NCBI RefSeq assembly: GCF_013111185.1
Contig: NZ_WVRE01000007.1
Coordinates: forward strand, 1 to 64,000
Source of the DNA: Ruegeria sp. HKCCD7303
Lineage (GTDB): Bacteria > Pseudomonadota > Alphaproteobacteria > Rhodobacterales > Rhodobacteraceae
Direction: 5' to 3'
DNA length: 64,000 nucleotides
The position numbers and the translations under genes were made by a program. The notes under the pieces were generated by a model. The model was not told where the DNA came from and did no database searches. It saw nothing but the letters and a program-made list of their open reading frames with translations. This document shows positions 36,148 to 46,558 of this stretch, in pieces (positions within the stretch are counted from its first letter, which is position 1; each line of letters begins with the position of its first letter).

Positions 36148-37446
36148 ATGAGTGATCAAACAACAAACCCGATCGCCTTTGTGGCCGAAGGCACTATCCC
36201 GCCTTCACCGCCACCTGCAAATGAAGTCGGAGTGGTCAAGTGGCTACGCGAGAACCTCTTCTCGGGCGTGACAAACACCATCCTGACGGTGCTGTCGCTG
36301 GTGCTGATCTACATTCTGTTGAAAAACACGTTGCCGTGGATTTTGAACGGGGTGTGGAATGCCAACTCTCTGGCGGAATGTCGCGAGATCCTGGACGGCA
36401 AGACCGGCGCCTGTTTTGCGGTTCTGACGGAACGCTGGCCTCAGCTGATCTATGGCTTCAAGTACCCGGCCGACGCTTATTGGAGACCAAACCTGGCCTT
36501 TGTGCTGATGCTGGTTGCCCTTGCCCCGGTGTTGTTCTTTGACCTGCCACGCAAGATGCTGCTGTTCACTGCGGTTTACCCGTTTGTGGCCTTTTGGCTG
36601 ATCTGGGGCGGCACGATCCTGGTTCCTCTGGTGGCGCTGGTTGGTTTCATTGCAGCAGGTGCCGTATTCCAGAAACTGGGCAACAACAGCTTTGCTGCCG
36701 GGTTCTTTGGGGCTATTGTGACTGCGTTGGTGATCTGGAATGTCGGCGGAGCTCTGATCCCGGAAAGTGCATCAGAGAATGCTTGGCTCACAGCTGTTCC
36801 CAGCCGTGATCTGGGTGGCTTCATGCTGAACATGATGCTGGGTGTGACCTGTGTGTCTCTGTCGGTGCCGCTGGGCATCGCGCTGGCCTTGGGTCGTCAG
36901 TCGAACATGCCGCTGATCAAGTGGGTTTGCGTTATCTTTATCGAATTCATCCGTGGCGTGCCTCTGATCACGCTGCTGTTCGTGGCTTCGGTGATGCTGG
37001 CGTATTTCTTCCCGCCTGACAGCACAGTCGACCTGTTCCTGCGTGTTGTGATCATGATCACCATGTTCTCAGCCGCCTATATCGCCGAGGTGATCCGTGG
37101 CGGTCTGGCGGCACTTCCGCGTGGACAGTACGAAGCAGCAGACAGTCTGGGTCTGGATTACCCGCAAGCGATGCGGCTGATCATCCTGCCGCAGGCTCTG
37201 AAGATTTCGATTCCCGGGATCGTGAACGTGGCCGTGGGCCTGTTCAAGGATACCACACTGGTTTCGGTCATCTCGATGTTCGATCTGGTGGGCATGATCC
37301 GGGGTCCCATTCTGGCGTCGACCGAATGGAACGGCGTCTATTGGGAGCTTCTGGGCTTTGCCGCGCTTCTGTTCTTCGTCGTCTGTTACGGCATTTCTCA
37401 ATATTCTCAGTGGCTCGAGCGTCGCCTTGCCACAGATCATCGTTAA
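36148..37446 (+). CDS. bztC: Amino acid ABC transporter permease
   Basis: 432 aa, the second, larger permease of the system. The EAA loop is seen in EVIRGGLAALPRGQYEAADS followed by LGLDYPQAMRLIILPQALKI. Membrane helices before residue 230 belong to the extra N-terminal region of this family. It pairs with BztB to form the channel. Confidence 0.93.
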   Translation: MSDQTTNPIAFVAEGTIPPSPPPANEVGVVKWLRENLFSGVTNTILTVLSLVLIYILLKNTLPWILNGVWNANSLAECREILDGKTGACFAVLTERWPQLIYGFKYPADAYWRPNLAFVLMLVALAPVLFFDLPRKMLLFTAVYPFVAFWLIWGGTILVPLVALVGFIAAGAVFQKLGNNSFAAGFFGAIVTALVIWNVGGALIPESASENAWLTAVPSRDLGGFMLNMMLGVTCVSLSVPLGIALALGRQSNMPLIKWVCVIFIEFIRGVPLITLLFVASVMLAYFFPPDSTVDLFLRVVIMITMFSAAYIAEVIRGGLAALPRGQYEAADSLGLDYPQAMRLIILPQALKISIPGIVNVAVGLFKDTTLVSVISMFDLVGMIRGPILASTEWNGVYWELLGFAALLFFVVCYGISQYSQWLERRLATDHR

Positions 37447-37458
37447 GGAGTTCAACAC

Positions 37459-38250
37459 ATGTCTGAACTTGCAGTAGAACGCGAAATCGACCGCTCGAAG
37501 ATGCAGGTGAGCGATGAGGTCGCCATCGAAATCAACGGCATGAACAAGTGGTACGGATCATTCCACGTGCTGCGCGACATCAATCTGACCGTCAATCAAG
37601 GCGAGCGGATCGTTATCGCGGGCCCGTCGGGTTCGGGTAAGTCCACCCTGATCCGCTGCCTGAACGCGCTGGAAGAACACCAGCAGGGCAAGATTGTCGT
37701 GGACGGGATCGAGCTGTCGAATGATCTGAAGAACATCGACAAGATCCGGTCTGAGGTTGGCATGGTGTTCCAGCACTTCAACCTGTTCCCACACCTGACC
37801 ATTCTGGAAAATTGCACGCTGGCCCCGATCTGGGTACGCAAGACGCCCAAGAAAGAAGCCGAAGAACGCGCGATGCACTTCCTCGAGAAGGTGAAGATCC
37901 CCGATCAGGCCTTGAAGTACCCCGGTCAGCTGTCCGGTGGTCAGCAGCAGCGTGTGGCGATTGCGCGTTCGCTGTGCATGATGCCGCGGATCATGTTGTT
38001 CGATGAACCAACATCGGCGCTGGACCCCGAGATGATCAAAGAGGTGCTCGACACCATGATCGAACTGGCCGAGGAAGGTATGACCATGCTCTGTGTGACC
38101 CACGAGATGGGCTTTGCCCGTCAAGTCGCCAACCGCGTGATCTTTATGGACGCGGGCCAGATCGTGGAACAGAACGAGCCGGAAGAGTTCTTCAACAATC
38201 CGCAGAGCGAACGGACCAAACTGTTCCTCAGCCAGATTTTGGGGCACTAA
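37459..38250 (+). CDS. bztD: Amino acid ABC transporter ATP-binding protein
   Basis: 263 aa. Walker [10 protein letters not shown], signature [15 protein letters not shown], Walker [15 protein letters not shown], and the H-loop in [10 protein letters not shown] are all intact. It energises import through BztB/BztC. A TAAGGAG site precedes the ATG. The operon ends in the terminator at 38271. Confidence 0.95.
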   Translation: MSELAVEREIDRSKMQVSDEVAIEINGMNKWYGSFHVLRDINLTVNQGERIVIAGPSGSGKSTLIRCLNALEEHQQGKIVVDGIELSNDLKNIDKIRSEVGMVFQHFNLFPHLTILENCTLAPIWVRKTPKKEAEERAMHFLEKVKIPDQALKYPGQLSGGQQQRVAIARSLCMMPRIMLFDEPTSALDPEMIKEVLDTMIELAEEGMTMLCVTHEMGFARQVANRVIFMDAGQIVEQNEPEEFFNNPQSERTKLFLSQILGH

Positions 38251-38270
38251 ACGGCCTGAAATTGAAGAAA

Positions 38271-38297
38271 GGGCGGGGTTTTGCCCCGCCTTTTTTA
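38271..38297. terminator. Terminator behind bztD, also facing the phosphatase gene
   Basis: GGGCGGGG, TTTT loop, CCCCGCC, then TTTTTT. The stem works from both sides; on the minus strand its A-rich base lies at the stop codon of the SixA-like gene. Confidence 0.9.
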
Positions 38298-38792
38298 TTC
38301 CAGCAACTCGCGCGGAATGGCGAATCCAAGGATTTTTCCGCTGTGCCATTGCACCTCGGTCCAACTGGTGATGTCAAATTCCATGACGGTCGTTGCGCAG
38401 GTCGGATAGTCCAGAAATCGCGGATGTGTCGGAGCTTCCCGCACCAGCTGGTGGGCAAGCTGCGCTATCCCAGGATTGTGCCCCAACATCAAAACGGTTT
38501 GCCCCTTTGCTTCGAATAACTGGCGTATCATCTGGTCAGGCCCCGCCAGGTAGAGCGCGTCGCGAAACTTCGCGCGCCGGGCCGTCATGGACATCCTATC
38601 CCAGGTTTCGCGGGTTCGGGTCGAGGTCGAGCTGAGAACCTCATCCGGCACCCAACCATGTGTACGCAGCCATTTGGCAATTGCGGAGGCTGACTTGCGT
38701 CCACGTTTGTTCAACGGGCGCGCATGATCATCCAAAATCGGGTTATCCCAGCTGGATTTGGCGTGGCGTGTCAGGATCAGCGTGCGGGTCAT
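38295..38792 (-). CDS. SixA-like histidine phosphatase
   Basis: 165 aa. LILTRHAKSSWDNP is the RHG-type phosphohistidine motif (here RHA), and LMLGHNPGIAQLAHQLV carries the second histidine. SixA proteins remove phosphate from phosphohistidine domains. The start MTRTLILT at 38792 overlaps the stop of the ferredoxin-like gene by four bases. Confidence 0.85.
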   Translation of the reverse strand: MTRTLILTRHAKSSWDNPILDDHARPLNKRGRKSASAIAKWLRTHGWVPDEVLSSTSTRTRETWDRMSMTARRAKFRDALYLAGPDQMIRQLFEAKGQTVLMLGHNPGIAQLAHQLVREAPTHPRFLDYPTCATTVMEFDITSWTEVQWHSGKILGFAIPRELLE

Positions 38793-39475
38793 GACGTGTG
38801 GAACGACCTCATGTGATGGGCCGACTGTTCTGATGTGCGCTCCGCTCCTGCACTGAGAGGGCATGCAAGGCGGGCAAGACATCCGCCGGTCATGCAGGTC
38901 TGTCCTTGGGTTGTGTCAAGGTGGCTGTGGCAGGCTGAGATGTTGTAGAATTCCTGAGCGTTCAGGGCACCGACCGGGCAGGCCTGCGTACATGGCGCGA
39001 CGCAGGTAATGCAGGGAGATTGTCCGGGTGTGTCCGGGATACTGAATTCTTCGGCAAAGTGCAGTGCACCTCGATATGAGATCATCATGCCCACCGTGTC
39101 ATGCACCAAAGCGCCCACCGGGCTGCTGAAGGTCCGTCCTGATTTCAGGGCCCAATCGATGAAAGGGGCATAAGGTGGCCCGCCAAAAGGAAAATAGGCC
39201 TCGGCATTAAATGTCTGGGCTATTTCGCCAATGATCCTAGCGGACCAGCGGTCAACCGGGTCCGGTGCCCCCCATTCTGGTGCGGCCTTCAAAACAGGCC
39301 AAAAGTCCCCTCCGGCGCCTAAAAGGACCAACGTACCGGATTCAAGCTGTTTGGCTTCCACCTTACGGGGACGCAGTGCTCCCATGACAATCAGTCCCTC
39401 ACGATGAGCGACCTCAACGATGTGGTCATAGGATATCGCATTTGGGTCAGAGGAAGGCTGCGCAAGATTGGCCAT
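38789..39475 (-). CDS. Ferredoxin-like iron-sulfur protein
   Basis: 228 aa. The Cys pattern in SPCITCVAPCTQACPVGAL is of the 4Fe-4S type; a second group follows in TCMTGGCLARLACPLS. The N-terminal ~130 residues resemble the region before the clusters in QueG-like epoxyqueuosine reductases, but the B12-binding parts are not evident and the protein is short. I call it an iron-sulfur protein of unknown role. Downstream of argB by 22 bases. Confidence 0.75.
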   Translation of the reverse strand: MANLAQPSSDPNAISYDHIVEVAHREGLIVMGALRPRKVEAKQLESGTLVLLGAGGDFWPVLKAAPEWGAPDPVDRWSARIIGEIAQTFNAEAYFPFGGPPYAPFIDWALKSGRTFSSPVGALVHDTVGMMISYRGALHFAEEFSIPDTPGQSPCITCVAPCTQACPVGALNAQEFYNISACHSHLDTTQGQTCMTGGCLARLACPLSAGAERTSEQSAHHMRSFHTS

Positions 39476-39497
39476 GTTTCATCCTTCCTTGAACGGG

Positions 39498-40361
39498 TCA
39501 GTCCGGCCTTATAAGCGACCCGGCCCCGTGTTCTGTAAACAATTCTAGCAACACGGCATTCGGTGCGCGCCCGTCCAGGATCACCACGGCCCGGACGCCG
39601 CTGTGCAGCGCGTCCAGGGCCGTTTCAGTTTTGGGGATCATGCCGCCCGCGATCGTGCCTTCGCGGGTCATTTCGCGAATTTGTCCTGCCTTCAGTTCGG
39701 TCACAACATCTCCGGCGGCATTCTTGACGCCTGAGACATCGGTCAGCAGCAGCAGACGGTCGGCTTTCAGGGCCGAGGCAATTGCGCCCGCCGCCGTATC
39801 GCCATTGACGTTGAAGGTTTCACCATCGCGGCCGGCACCCAACGGGGCAATCACCGGGATCACATCATGAGAGAACAAGTCATACAGAATCTTCGGGTTC
39901 ATGTCAGAGGGGGTGCCCACATATCCCAGAGATGCGTCCGTCTGGTCGCAGACCATCAGGTTTGCATCCTTGCCAGACAGCCCCACGGCAGAACCCCCTT
40001 GATCGTTGATCGCCTGGACAATGCGCTTGTTCACAAGACCGGACAAAACCATCTCGACCACTTCGACGGTTGCTGTGTCTGTCACACGCTTGCCGTTCAC
40101 GAATTCAGACTGGATATCCAGCTTGTCCAGCATCGCGTTGATCATCGGACCGCCACCATGAACCACAACTGGATTAACCCCAACCTGACGCATCAGAACC
40201 ACGTCACGGGCGAAGCTTTCCATCGCCTCATCGCTGCCCATTGCGTGACCGCCCAGCTTGATGACGACAATGGCCCCGTCATAGCGCTGCAGATAGGGCA
40301 GAGCGCTGTTGAGTGTGGCTGCGGTGGCGATCCAGTCCCGGTTCATATCTCTTGTCTTCAT
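39498..40361 (-). CDS. argB: Acetylglutamate kinase
   Basis: 287 aa; phosphorylates N-acetylglutamate in arginine synthesis. [12 protein letters not shown] is the phosphate-binding start, [19 protein letters not shown] the substrate loop, and [20 protein letters not shown]-like sequence ([20 protein letters not shown]) the C-terminal nucleotide site. The early alpha helix ([20 protein letters not shown]) is the extension found in arginine-inhibited hexameric forms. Confidence 0.97.
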   Translation of the reverse strand: MKTRDMNRDWIATAATLNSALPYLQRYDGAIVVIKLGGHAMGSDEAMESFARDVVLMRQVGVNPVVVHGGGPMINAMLDKLDIQSEFVNGKRVTDTATVEVVEMVLSGLVNKRIVQAINDQGGSAVGLSGKDANLMVCDQTDASLGYVGTPSDMNPKILYDLFSHDVIPVIAPLGAGRDGETFNVNGDTAAGAIASALKADRLLLLTDVSGVKNAAGDVVTELKAGQIREMTREGTIAGGMIPKTETALDALHSGVRAVVILDGRAPNAVLLELFTEHGAGSLIRPD

Positions 40362-40421
40362 GGCTAAAGTCCCTTTGGAGACCTGTGTTAGGGCCTTTGT
40401 CCGGCCCTGCCAAGTGTGAAG

Positions 40422-41075
40422 CTATTCCAGATGCGCAATGATGGACCGCAGGGTCGCGATACCGTCGCCTTTTTCGGAAGAGGTCAGCACGATTTCCGGG
40501 AACGCTGCGGGGTGCTTGGATAGGGCCGCACGTGTTTGGTCCAGCACCTTTTCGCGGTCCTTGGCCTTGACCTTGTCCGACTTGGTCAGAACGCATTGAA
40601 AGGTCACGGCGCTGGTGTCCAGCAGCTTCATGATCTCGGCATCGACTGGCTTCACGCCGTGGCGCGCATCGATCAGTACAAAGGCACGTCGCAGGGTCTG
40701 GCGACCACTGAGATACTGTTTCAGCAGCTTCTGCCATTTCTCCACCACTTTCAGCGGGGCGTTGGCGTATCCATAGCCGGGCAAGTCCACCAGATAGAGT
40801 TCGGGGCCTTGGGTGAAAAAATTGATCTCTTGCGTGCGCCCGGGCGTGTTCGAGGCGCGCGCCAAACCCTTGGTTCCGGTCAGCGCGTTGATCAGACTGG
40901 ATTTGCCGACGTTCGACCGGCCTGCAAAACAGACCTCCAACCGATCAGGGGCGGGCAGGCCGTTCATGGCGACCACGCCTTTGACAAATTCAGAAGGGCC
41001 AGCAAACAGCTTGCGCCCGTGTTCTTTGGTAAGGTCATCCGGCTCTTCAGCCAGTGGAAATGGAAGCGATGTCAT
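40422..41075 (-). CDS. engB: Ribosome-assembly GTPase EngB (YihA/YsxC)
   Basis: 217 aa. G1 is FAGRSNVGKSSLINAL, G3 LVDLPGYGYANAP, G4 TKSDK. It helps late 50S assembly. Overlaps the MOSC gene by four bases and lies 60 bases before argB, in a yidC-MOSC-engB-argB run typical for the group. Confidence 0.96.
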   Translation of the reverse strand: MTSLPFPLAEEPDDLTKEHGRKLFAGPSEFVKGVVAMNGLPAPDRLEVCFAGRSNVGKSSLINALTGTKGLARASNTPGRTQEINFFTQGPELYLVDLPGYGYANAPLKVVEKWQKLLKQYLSGRQTLRRAFVLIDARHGVKPVDAEIMKLLDTSAVTFQCVLTKSDKVKAKDREKVLDQTRAALSKHPAAFPEIVLTSSEKGDGIATLRSIIAHLE

Positions 41076-41809
41076 AGCACGCGCACCTCATCATGCAGGC
41101 GGACTTCACCACCCTGAATGACTTCGGCGTAAACACCGAAATCCTGATGGCCCCAATTGCTCAGCGCACCCAGAGTGTCTGCGTCACGTGCGCCAGTCTC
41201 TGGGTTCGCGGTGGTGGCCATGCAACGGGTAATGCGTTCGCGGATACGGAACACGGCCTGCCCAATGCGGATGTCACGCCCCAACCAGTCAAACTCTTCC
41301 CACAAGGGCAGGCCGTCAAACCAGATGTTCCCGCGCCAGCGGACGGTTGACAGCGACTGGCCAAGCTTTTGCTCGACCGCGCGGTGAGACGCCATGTTGC
41401 ACAAGCTGATGGATGGGAAATCACTGTCGGTCATCCCGCGTCCCGGAACCCGGACTATTCTGGCAGGTGCCGCGCGGTCGGCGGGCATCAGAGGTTTTAC
41501 CCAATCCAGGAAAATCTCCTGTTCGGTATCCGGGGCAAATAATAAATCAGGCCGGTCAGGATGGCGTAAAGTTACACGCTCGTCTTGGAGTTCGGCTGAG
41601 ATCGCTGCCAGCTCGGGTGCTTTAGCGACCCGGGTGAAATTCGAACAAGGGGCCCAATCCGATCCATCCGTCTTGGCAGCTTCATGAGCAACAGCCCAAA
41701 CGCGATCCCCGGGCATGGTCTGCCCGGGGATGACTGTGATCTGGCTCAGCGCCTCGCGCCCGTGACTTTTGATCGGGTGACGCCAGAGGTCTGAGACTGT
41801 CCCGCTCAT
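41072..41809 (-). CDS. MOSC-domain protein
   Basis: 245 aa. N-terminal MOSC_N-like part (LWRHPIKSHGREALSQITVI) and C-terminal MOSC domain with RITRCMATTANPETGARD, where the cysteine is the expected molybdenum-cofactor ligand. Relatives reduce N-hydroxylated compounds. The start MSGTVSDLWRHP at 41809 overlaps the yidC stop (ATGA). Confidence 0.88.
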   Translation of the reverse strand: MSGTVSDLWRHPIKSHGREALSQITVIPGQTMPGDRVWAVAHEAAKTDGSDWAPCSNFTRVAKAPELAAISAELQDERVTLRHPDRPDLLFAPDTEQEIFLDWVKPLMPADRAAPARIVRVPGRGMTDSDFPSISLCNMASHRAVEQKLGQSLSTVRWRGNIWFDGLPLWEEFDWLGRDIRIGQAVFRIRERITRCMATTANPETGARDADTLGALSNWGHQDFGVYAEVIQGGEVRLHDEVRVL

Positions 41810-43635
41810 TTGTTGTCCGTTTTCGGCGTTTTCTTGAAGCCGGATTTTATATTTCCGAACACGTCCGGGGTGTAGCCCTGGCTGCGCATGATCAGATATT
41901 GCTGCGTGAATGTGATCGTGTTGTTCGCTATCCAGTAGACAACCAGACCGCTGGCAAAACCACCCAGCATGAACATGAAGACCCAAGGCATCCATGCAAA
42001 GATCATCGCCTGAGTGGCGTCTGTTGGTGCCGGGTTCAGCTTCTGTTGCAACCACATCGAGATACCCAGCAACAGCGGCAGAATACCGATGAAGATCAGC
42101 GCCATGAAGCTTTCAGGCGCGGGTGCCGCCCATGGCAGCCAGCCAAAGAAGTTGAAGATCGATGTCGGGTCAGGTGCGCTCAGGTCCTGGAACGGTCCGA
42201 ACCAGGGTGCCTGGCGCAATTCGATTGTGACGAAAATCACCTTATACAGCGAGAAGAAGATCGGAATCTGCAACAGGATCGGCAAACAGCCCGCAGCCGG
42301 GTTCACCTTTTCCTTCTTGTACAGTTCCATCATGCCTTGCTGCATCTTCTGCCGGTCGTCGCCGGCGGCCTCTTTCAGGGCCTCCATCTGCGGCTGCAGT
42401 TCTTTCATCTTCGCCATCGAGACGTAGGATTTGAACGCCAGCGGGAACAGAATCGCCTTGATGATCAGCGTCAGGCCGATAATCGACCAACCCATGTTGC
42501 CAATCAGCACGTTGATGTTGTGCAGAAGCCAGAAGATCGGTTTGGTCAGGAAGAAGAACCAGCCCCAATCAATGCTGTCGATGAACTTCTGAACGCCTTC
42601 TGACTGGTATTCCCGAATGGCCTCCCATTCTTTTGCACCGGCAAAAAGGCGGGTGGTGACCTGCTCGGTCGCGCCCGGCGCAACTGTCAGCGTCGGCAGA
42701 ACCGTTTCTGTCTGATAGATTTTGCGGCGCGAGTCATACTTGGCGGCAGCTTTGAATGCGGAACCAGGCTCAGGGATCAGAGTGGTCATCCAATAATGAT
42801 CGGTGAAACCGATCCAGCCATTTTCCTTTACCTGATATACCTCGGCCTGCGCACGCTCATTCGGGTCGATGTCGAAATCACGGACGTCGCCATAGTCCAC
42901 CTCCGTCAGTGTCCCGTCGGCCATGCCGATGACGCCTTCATGGAGAATGAAGAAATTCTTCAAGCCAGGCAGATCACCGTCTTCGCCGATACCGTGGCGT
43001 GCCAGGATGCCGTAGGGGGCCATGCCGACCTCGGCCTCGGTGGCGTTTTCAACCGACTGTGTGATGCTGAACATATAGTTCTCATCAACCGAGATAGCGC
43101 GGCGGAAGGTCAAACCATTGCCGTTGTCCCAAACAAGCGTCACCGGGCTGTCAACGCCAAGGGTCTCGCCCTGCTCAACGGACCAGATTGTGTTGGGTCC
43201 GGGAACGTCGGCACCGCTCAAGCCAGCGCCAGGGGCCCAACCGTATAGGGCATAATACGCGGACTCGGACCCCACCGGTGACATCAGTTCGACAATCGGA
43301 GAATCGTCGGCCAGCGAAACCTTATAGTCTTTCAGCGACAGCTCATCGATGCGACCACCGGCCAGCGACAGGCTGCCGGTCAGGCGCGGGGTGTCGATAT
43401 CGATCCGTGGCGCTTGGGCCTCGGGCTCAGCTTCTGTCGCAGCCGCAGTTGCTTCCCCCACAGCGCCTGTACCTGCAGCGCTGGGCGTCTGAACCTCATT
43501 GCCTTCAACATTGGAAATTTCAGCCTGTTCAGGAGCAGGTGTCGGTTCCGGCGGAGGGAACAGTACAAACCAGACCAGGATCACGAGAAAGCTGAGCGCA
43601 GTTGCGAGGATGAGATTCTTGTTCTGATCGTCCAT
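41806..43635 (-). CDS. yidC: Membrane protein insertase YidC
   Basis: 609 aa. One N-terminal membrane helix (NKNLILATALSFLVILVWFV) is followed by an acidic linker, the large periplasmic beta domain (~90-370), and the five-helix insertase core with KMKELQPQMEALKEAAGDD and MMELYKKEKVNPAAGCLPIL. Start MDDQNKNLI at 43635. It inserts membrane proteins with or without SecYEG. In this genome the EAL and ttcA genes lie between it and yidD. Confidence 0.97.
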   Translation of the reverse strand: MDDQNKNLILATALSFLVILVWFVLFPPPEPTPAPEQAEISNVEGNEVQTPSAAGTGAVGEATAAATEAEPEAQAPRIDIDTPRLTGSLSLAGGRIDELSLKDYKVSLADDSPIVELMSPVGSESAYYALYGWAPGAGLSGADVPGPNTIWSVEQGETLGVDSPVTLVWDNGNGLTFRRAISVDENYMFSITQSVENATEAEVGMAPYGILARHGIGEDGDLPGLKNFFILHEGVIGMADGTLTEVDYGDVRDFDIDPNERAQAEVYQVKENGWIGFTDHYWMTTLIPEPGSAFKAAAKYDSRRKIYQTETVLPTLTVAPGATEQVTTRLFAGAKEWEAIREYQSEGVQKFIDSIDWGWFFFLTKPIFWLLHNINVLIGNMGWSIIGLTLIIKAILFPLAFKSYVSMAKMKELQPQMEALKEAAGDDRQKMQQGMMELYKKEKVNPAAGCLPILLQIPIFFSLYKVIFVTIELRQAPWFGPFQDLSAPDPTSIFNFFGWLPWAAPAPESFMALIFIGILPLLLGISMWLQQKLNPAPTDATQAMIFAWMPWVFMFMLGGFASGLVVYWIANNTITFTQQYLIMRSQGYTPDVFGNIKSGFKKTPKTDNK

Positions 43636-43761
43636 AGGGGACAGCCACCTTGAGCAGTGAAAGACACCCGCAGGGTTCAACAGAGTGCGGGCCCAAAGGT
43701 CAAGCGGAATCGCCCTTCAATTCGTCACGTACCGGTCTTCTTTGGCTTGATTTGGGGTTCT

Positions 43762-45327
43762 TTAACCTGTTTCCCGCCCAATTTTGGGTACTCGGTTCAA
43801 TTTGCTGCGATAGGACATGATCCAGTCCCTGGTTTTTTCGACTGGCATCGGCTTGCTGATACCAAAACCCTGAACATGGTCACATCCCAACTGGGCCATC
43901 AATGCATGCTCGCCTGGCGTTTCGACGCCTTCGGCCAGTGTTTCCAGATTCAAACGTTCAGCCATGGTCAGAATGGCGCTTGCCAGTTGCTGCTGGCTGG
44001 GGTCTTGATCGGCTTTTGCGACAAAAGACCGATCGATCTTTATGCGCGACACGTTGAATCGTTTTATGGATGCGATCGAGGCATGGCCGGTTCCAAAATC
44101 GTCCAAATCAATGCAACAGCCCATCGTAGCCAACCCGGTGACGTTGCGGGTTATGACGTCATCAGGTCGACGGGAAAAAACGGTCTCCAACACTTCGACT
44201 GCCAACCTGTCGGGTGTCAGGTCGAATTGATCCAACTCCCATTTTAGGCGGTCGATCAGGCCCGGATCGCGCAGCTCGTCCGAGGAAAAGTTGATGCCGA
44301 TACGCGGCACATAAAGCTCTGCCTGATCCCAGTCGCGCATGGCAGAAAATGCGTAGTGCCGCATGGTCTGCCCCAGCCGACCCATAAGATCGGCATGTTC
44401 TGCAAACGGCAGAAAGACGTTGGGGCCCAGAACCCCCTTTTTAGGGTGCTCCCATCTGGCCAGTGCCTCAAAGCCAGTGACGCGCCCGGTGTCGGTGGAT
44501 ATCTGAGGTTGAAACCAAGGACGAATCTCACCGCTGTCCAGGGCAGTTTCAAACTCCTTGCGCAGATTGGAGCGGACCTGAGCCCGGCGGCGGGTTTCGG
44601 ACGAAAAGGCGCGAATCGTGGATGGGCCATTCTGTTGCGCTTCAAGCAGGGCGTTATTCGCAGCATCGCGCCAGTCCATAGCCGACCCGTCCGGAAAGCT
44701 GCCGCTTAGGCAGAAACCGATCGAGCTCGACATGTAGACGCCGGTTCCATTTAACATGATCGGCTCTTCCACCGCCGATTGCATACGCCCCGACATTTGA
44801 ATGCAGGCCTCTAGATCCAGTTGGCCAGCGGGGCGCAAGACCACCATCATCTTATTCCCGCCAACGCGCGTCGCGCAGTCGTTCGTGCGGATCATGGACA
44901 TGACACGCGCGCAAAACTGCTGTGCAACGTGGTTTGCGGCTGCCTGACCATGAAGATCAAGCAACTGAGTGTAATCATCCAGAACCACGGCAAAACATGC
45001 AGAGTCTTCGCCTTTGCGACAGGTTTCAGCAAACACTTCGTTTAATGCGGATGCAAAGTGGTCGTTTGACAATAGGCCAACCGACCGCCCCAAGCGCGGA
45101 CGGGTTTGTTTGGACGAAAACGCACCAAGGCCTGTGATTGCCAAGGGGAGGCCCAATGCCATTGAAACCAAAGCGCGTTCGCCCCCGATCCAGAACGCAC
45201 CCAAACTGAGCGCGGGAATAAACGCCAGCGCTGATGGACTGTTAAAAACGGTGTTCAAAGAACGGATAAAACGGTCGATAGAAGAATGGTTCCGCATCGT
45301 GCTTTTGGCCTTGGGCATGAATGACAC
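43762..45327 (-). CDS. Cyclic di-GMP phosphodiesterase, EAL with degenerate GGDEF
   Basis: 521 aa. Two N-terminal membrane segments (~30-70) anchor it. The GGDEF site reads RVGGNKMMVVL, so it cannot make c-di-GMP. The EAL domain keeps its key residues: FEALARW, NFSSDEL, EVLETVF, DDFGTGHAS, KIDRSFV and LAEGVET. It should hydrolyse c-di-GMP, perhaps controlled by the dead GGDEF domain. An inner start at residue 11 is possible. It is a single gene between yidC and ttcA. Confidence 0.9.
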   Translation of the reverse strand: MSFMPKAKSTMRNHSSIDRFIRSLNTVFNSPSALAFIPALSLGAFWIGGERALVSMALGLPLAITGLGAFSSKQTRPRLGRSVGLLSNDHFASALNEVFAETCRKGEDSACFAVVLDDYTQLLDLHGQAAANHVAQQFCARVMSMIRTNDCATRVGGNKMMVVLRPAGQLDLEACIQMSGRMQSAVEEPIMLNGTGVYMSSSIGFCLSGSFPDGSAMDWRDAANNALLEAQQNGPSTIRAFSSETRRRAQVRSNLRKEFETALDSGEIRPWFQPQISTDTGRVTGFEALARWEHPKKGVLGPNVFLPFAEHADLMGRLGQTMRHYAFSAMRDWDQAELYVPRIGINFSSDELRDPGLIDRLKWELDQFDLTPDRLAVEVLETVFSRRPDDVITRNVTGLATMGCCIDLDDFGTGHASIASIKRFNVSRIKIDRSFVAKADQDPSQQQLASAILTMAERLNLETLAEGVETPGEHALMAQLGCDHVQGFGISKPMPVEKTRDWIMSYRSKLNRVPKIGRETG

Positions 45328-45362
45328 GCCGTTGAGCCTAGGAAACCAGTCTGAGTCAGTCG

Positions 45363-46256
45363 TTAACGCAGCTGCGGAATTCCGTCCAAGTTTTCGGTTA
45401 TTTTGTCAGAATTTATTGAAAGGTTAAGGAAATCAAACAGTTTCGCGTCCAGCAGATGCGAAGGGCGTGCATTTGTTAAGGCGCGGAACATAACTTGACG
45501 CCGACCCGGGCTGTTCTTTTCCCATTGATCGAGAATCTGTTTCACCTGCTGGCGTTGCAACCCGTCCTGACTGCCGCAAAGATCGCAGGGTATGATCGGG
45601 TATTGCATTGCATTGGCAAATTTCCCGCAATCGGCTTCGGCAACATGGGCCAGCGGTCGGAAGACAAAAAGATCGCCCTCTTCATTCACCAGCTTCGGCG
45701 GCATGGTGGCCAGACGACCGCCGTGGAAGAGATTCATGAAAAATGTCTCAAGAATGTCGTCGCGGTGATGGCCCAGAACAACCGCCGAGCACCCCTCTTC
45801 ACGCGCGACGCGATACAGGTTGCCACGGCGCAGGCGAGAACACAGGGCGCAGTAGGTTCGGCCCTGCGGAACCTTGTCCATCACAACGGAATAGGTGTCC
45901 TGGTACTCGATCCGGTGCGGTACATCCATGCGTTCAAGAAATTCGGGCAGGACTGTCGCGGGAAATCCGGGCTGACCTTGATCCAGATTGCAGGCCAGCA
46001 GATCCACAGGCAGCAGGCCACGCCATTTCAATTCGTAGAGAACGGCCAGCAGCGTATAACTGTCCTTGCCGCCTGACAGGCAGACCAGCCAGCGTGGCGG
46101 TTTGCCGTCCTTGTCGTGGGCAGACGGGTCTACCATCCCGTATTGCTCGATCGCTTCGCGGGTTTGCCGTACGATACGCTTGCGCAGCTTCTTGAACTCG
46201 GTGGTCGAGGGCGCGCCAGCAAAAAGCGGGTGGATATCGTCTGCATCATCAAACAT
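45363..46256 (-). CDS. ttcA: tRNA 2-thiocytidine synthetase TtcA
   Basis: 297 aa. PP-loop [12 protein letters not shown] binds [23 protein letters not shown] and CDLCGSQ supply the cysteines that hold the iron-sulfur cluster. It thiolates C32 of some tRNAs, possibly including the tRNA-Arg type found at 51056. It is a monocistronic gene between yidD and the EAL gene. Confidence 0.95.
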   Translation of the reverse strand: MFDDADDIHPLFAGAPSTTEFKKLRKRIVRQTREAIEQYGMVDPSAHDKDGKPPRWLVCLSGGKDSYTLLAVLYELKWRGLLPVDLLACNLDQGQPGFPATVLPEFLERMDVPHRIEYQDTYSVVMDKVPQGRTYCALCSRLRRGNLYRVAREEGCSAVVLGHHRDDILETFFMNLFHGGRLATMPPKLVNEEGDLFVFRPLAHVAEADCGKFANAMQYPIIPCDLCGSQDGLQRQQVKQILDQWEKNSPGRRQVMFRALTNARPSHLLDAKLFDFLNLSINSDKITENLDGIPQLR

Positions 46257-46318
46257 GCGCTGCCCCTACAGCAGATGGCGCAACCGGGCAAGATGTTGAC
46301 TGAATGCCGGCTCTGGTC

Positions 46319-46558
46319 CTAGTCAGTCGAGGTATCGGAGTCGGGGACCGGATCATAGCCGTCGCCACCCCACGGATGACAGCGCCCGATCCGACGCGCG
46401 GCCAACCATGCGCCCTTTATCGCACCGTGCTTTTCCAATGCCTCCAGCGCATAAGCTGAACACGTTGGCTGATATCGACAGTTAAAGCCAACCCACGGAC
46501 TGAAAATCAACCGATAGGCCCGAACGGGCAGGGCGACGATATGGGCCAGAAATGTCAT
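46319..46558 (-). CDS. yidD: Membrane protein insertion efficiency factor YidD
   Basis: 79 aa. [20 protein letters not shown] and [13 protein letters not shown] carry the three family cysteines. It overlaps the rnpA stop by four bases. Confidence 0.95.
   Translation of the reverse strand: MTFLAHIVALPVRAYRLIFSPWVGFNCRYQPTCSAYALEALEKHGAIKGAWLAARRIGRCHPWGGDGYDPVPDSDTSTD

Noticed and set aside
34894-36159. 421-codon open frame antisense to bztB
   Set aside because: The same codon-bias effect; the plus-strand permease has clear family motifs.
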